Below the pieces are notes generated by a model, which saw only the letters and a program-made list of their open reading frames with translations, was not told where the DNA came from and did not search any database. The position numbers and the translations under genes were made by a program. Positions 5,684 to 6,130 of a DNA stretch of 6,130 nt are shown here, piece by piece (position 1 is the first letter of the stretch; each line of letters starts with the position of its first letter). The stretch comes from Hyphomicrobiales bacterium. GTDB lineage: Bacteria > Pseudomonadota > Alphaproteobacteria > Rhizobiales > Devosiaceae. The stretch covers positions 1 through 6,130 of the forward strand of contig JALSJY010000018.1 of assembly GCA_026989045.1 (NCBI GenBank), in the 5' to 3' direction.

Positions 5684-6130
5684 ATGAGTAAATATATAAA
5701 AATTTCAATTGAAAAGAATACAGGCATTATTGCACTTAATAGGCCAAATGCTATCAATGCATTAAATTTTGAAATGATAAAAGCAATTGAAAGGGCGCTT
5801 GATGAATTTGAAGTCAATTCAGCAATAAATGGTGTTTTATTAAAAAGCGCAACACCACGTGGTTTTTGTGCAGGTGGTGATATTCGTGCCGCACGTCAAT
5901 ATGTGCTTGATGGCAATATTAAAGAAATGCAAACTTTCTTTGCCGCCGAATATACACTTGATAGTAAAATTGCAAAATATAAAAAACCCTTAGTTGTAAT
6001 CACCGATGGCATCGTCATGGGCGGTGGATTGGGATTAGCAGGGCATGCAAGATTTCGAATCACTACAACACAATCTCGCTTTGCAATGCCAGAAGCTGCC
6101 ATTGGTTTTGTCTGTGATTGCGCTATTGAT
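5684..6130 (+). CDS. Enoyl-CoA hydratase/3-hydroxyisobutyryl-CoA hydrolase family protein (partial, 3' end outside window)
   Basis: The first 149 codons of a crotonase-fold gene are present. FCAGGDIR (61-68) and MGGGLGLAG (112-120) form the CoA-ester oxyanion hole. FAMPE with Glu137, followed eight residues later by Asp145, matches the catalytic Glu and Asp of 3-hydroxyisobutyryl-CoA hydrolases of valine degradation. The long insert after GGDIR (residues 69-98) also fits HIBCH better than short hydratases. The usual FPDVGG after the glutamate is replaced by VCDCAI (143-148), so the substrate may differ. The ATG at 5684 is preceded by AGAAG at 5671-5675; an in-frame GTG at 5675 is less likely. 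The product is presumably cytosolic. The gene is intact as far as the window shows, and truncation is only by the window edge. Confidence 0.82.
   Translation, partial: MSKYIKISIEKNTGIIALNRPNAINALNFEMIKAIERALDEFEVNSAINGVLLKSATPRGFCAGGDIRAARQYVLDGNIKEMQTFFAAEYTLDSKIAKYKKPLVVITDGIVMGGGLGLAGHARFRITTTQSRFAMPEAAIGFVCDCAID

Noticed and set aside
5488..5817. Minus-strand open frame of 109 codons across the 5603-5683 gap
   Set aside because: It overlaps the 5' ends of two well-supported divergent genes, has no family resemblance, and is explained as an antisense shadow.
1..6130. CRISPR array, tRNA, rRNA, transposase, phage or toxin-antitoxin genes
   Set aside because: No direct-repeat/spacer pattern, RNA-gene sequence or relevant protein was seen on either strand.

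Overview
The window is an AT-rich piece of bacterial chromosome with six protein-coding genes (one cut by the right edge). The gene content suggests a Gram-negative proteobacterium: a lipoprotein signal peptide, a periplasmic c-type cytochrome, a YeeE/YedE sulfur transporter, a CoA-ester hydrolase of the HIBCH type and a FNR/FixK-like box. An AT-rich alphaproteobacterium is the most likely source. This is inferred from protein style and regulatory motifs, not from a marker gene.

Layout: positions 1-254 carry no convincing gene. They hold a 105-bp palindromic repeat with 11-bp inverted ends and internal hairpins, a 12-bp perfect palindrome, and a second small hairpin-rich stretch. On the minus strand follow a zinc-independent quinone-oxidoreductase-type dehydrogenase (255-1280) and, upstream of it, a small membrane-anchored class II-like cytochrome c (1338-1802). 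These two may be co-transcribed. A regulatory region (about 1803-2044) separates the cytochrome from a divergent YeeE/YedE-family transporter (2045-3613), which ends in a clear intrinsic terminator. Convergent to it are a CAP-domain lipoprotein (3710-4243) and a homoserine-dehydrogenase-like oxidoreductase with a C-terminal SAF domain (4298-5602), both on the minus strand. Divergent from the latter, an enoyl-CoA hydratase/HIBCH-family gene starts at 5684 and runs off the window.

The most interesting part is the cytochrome/transporter divergent pair. Between them lie a near-ideal FNR/FixK-type box (TTGAT-N4-GTCAA, 1882-1895), a candidate -10 hexamer placed about 41 bp downstream of the box centre, and two interlocking inverted repeats that overlap that -10. 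This arrangement suggests activation by a FNR/CRP-family oxygen or NO regulator combined with repression by a second factor, controlling sulfur-compound uptake and perhaps a dedicated periplasmic electron carrier. The remaining genes look like ordinary metabolic or envelope genes, and the substrates of the two oxidoreductases cannot be named from sequence.
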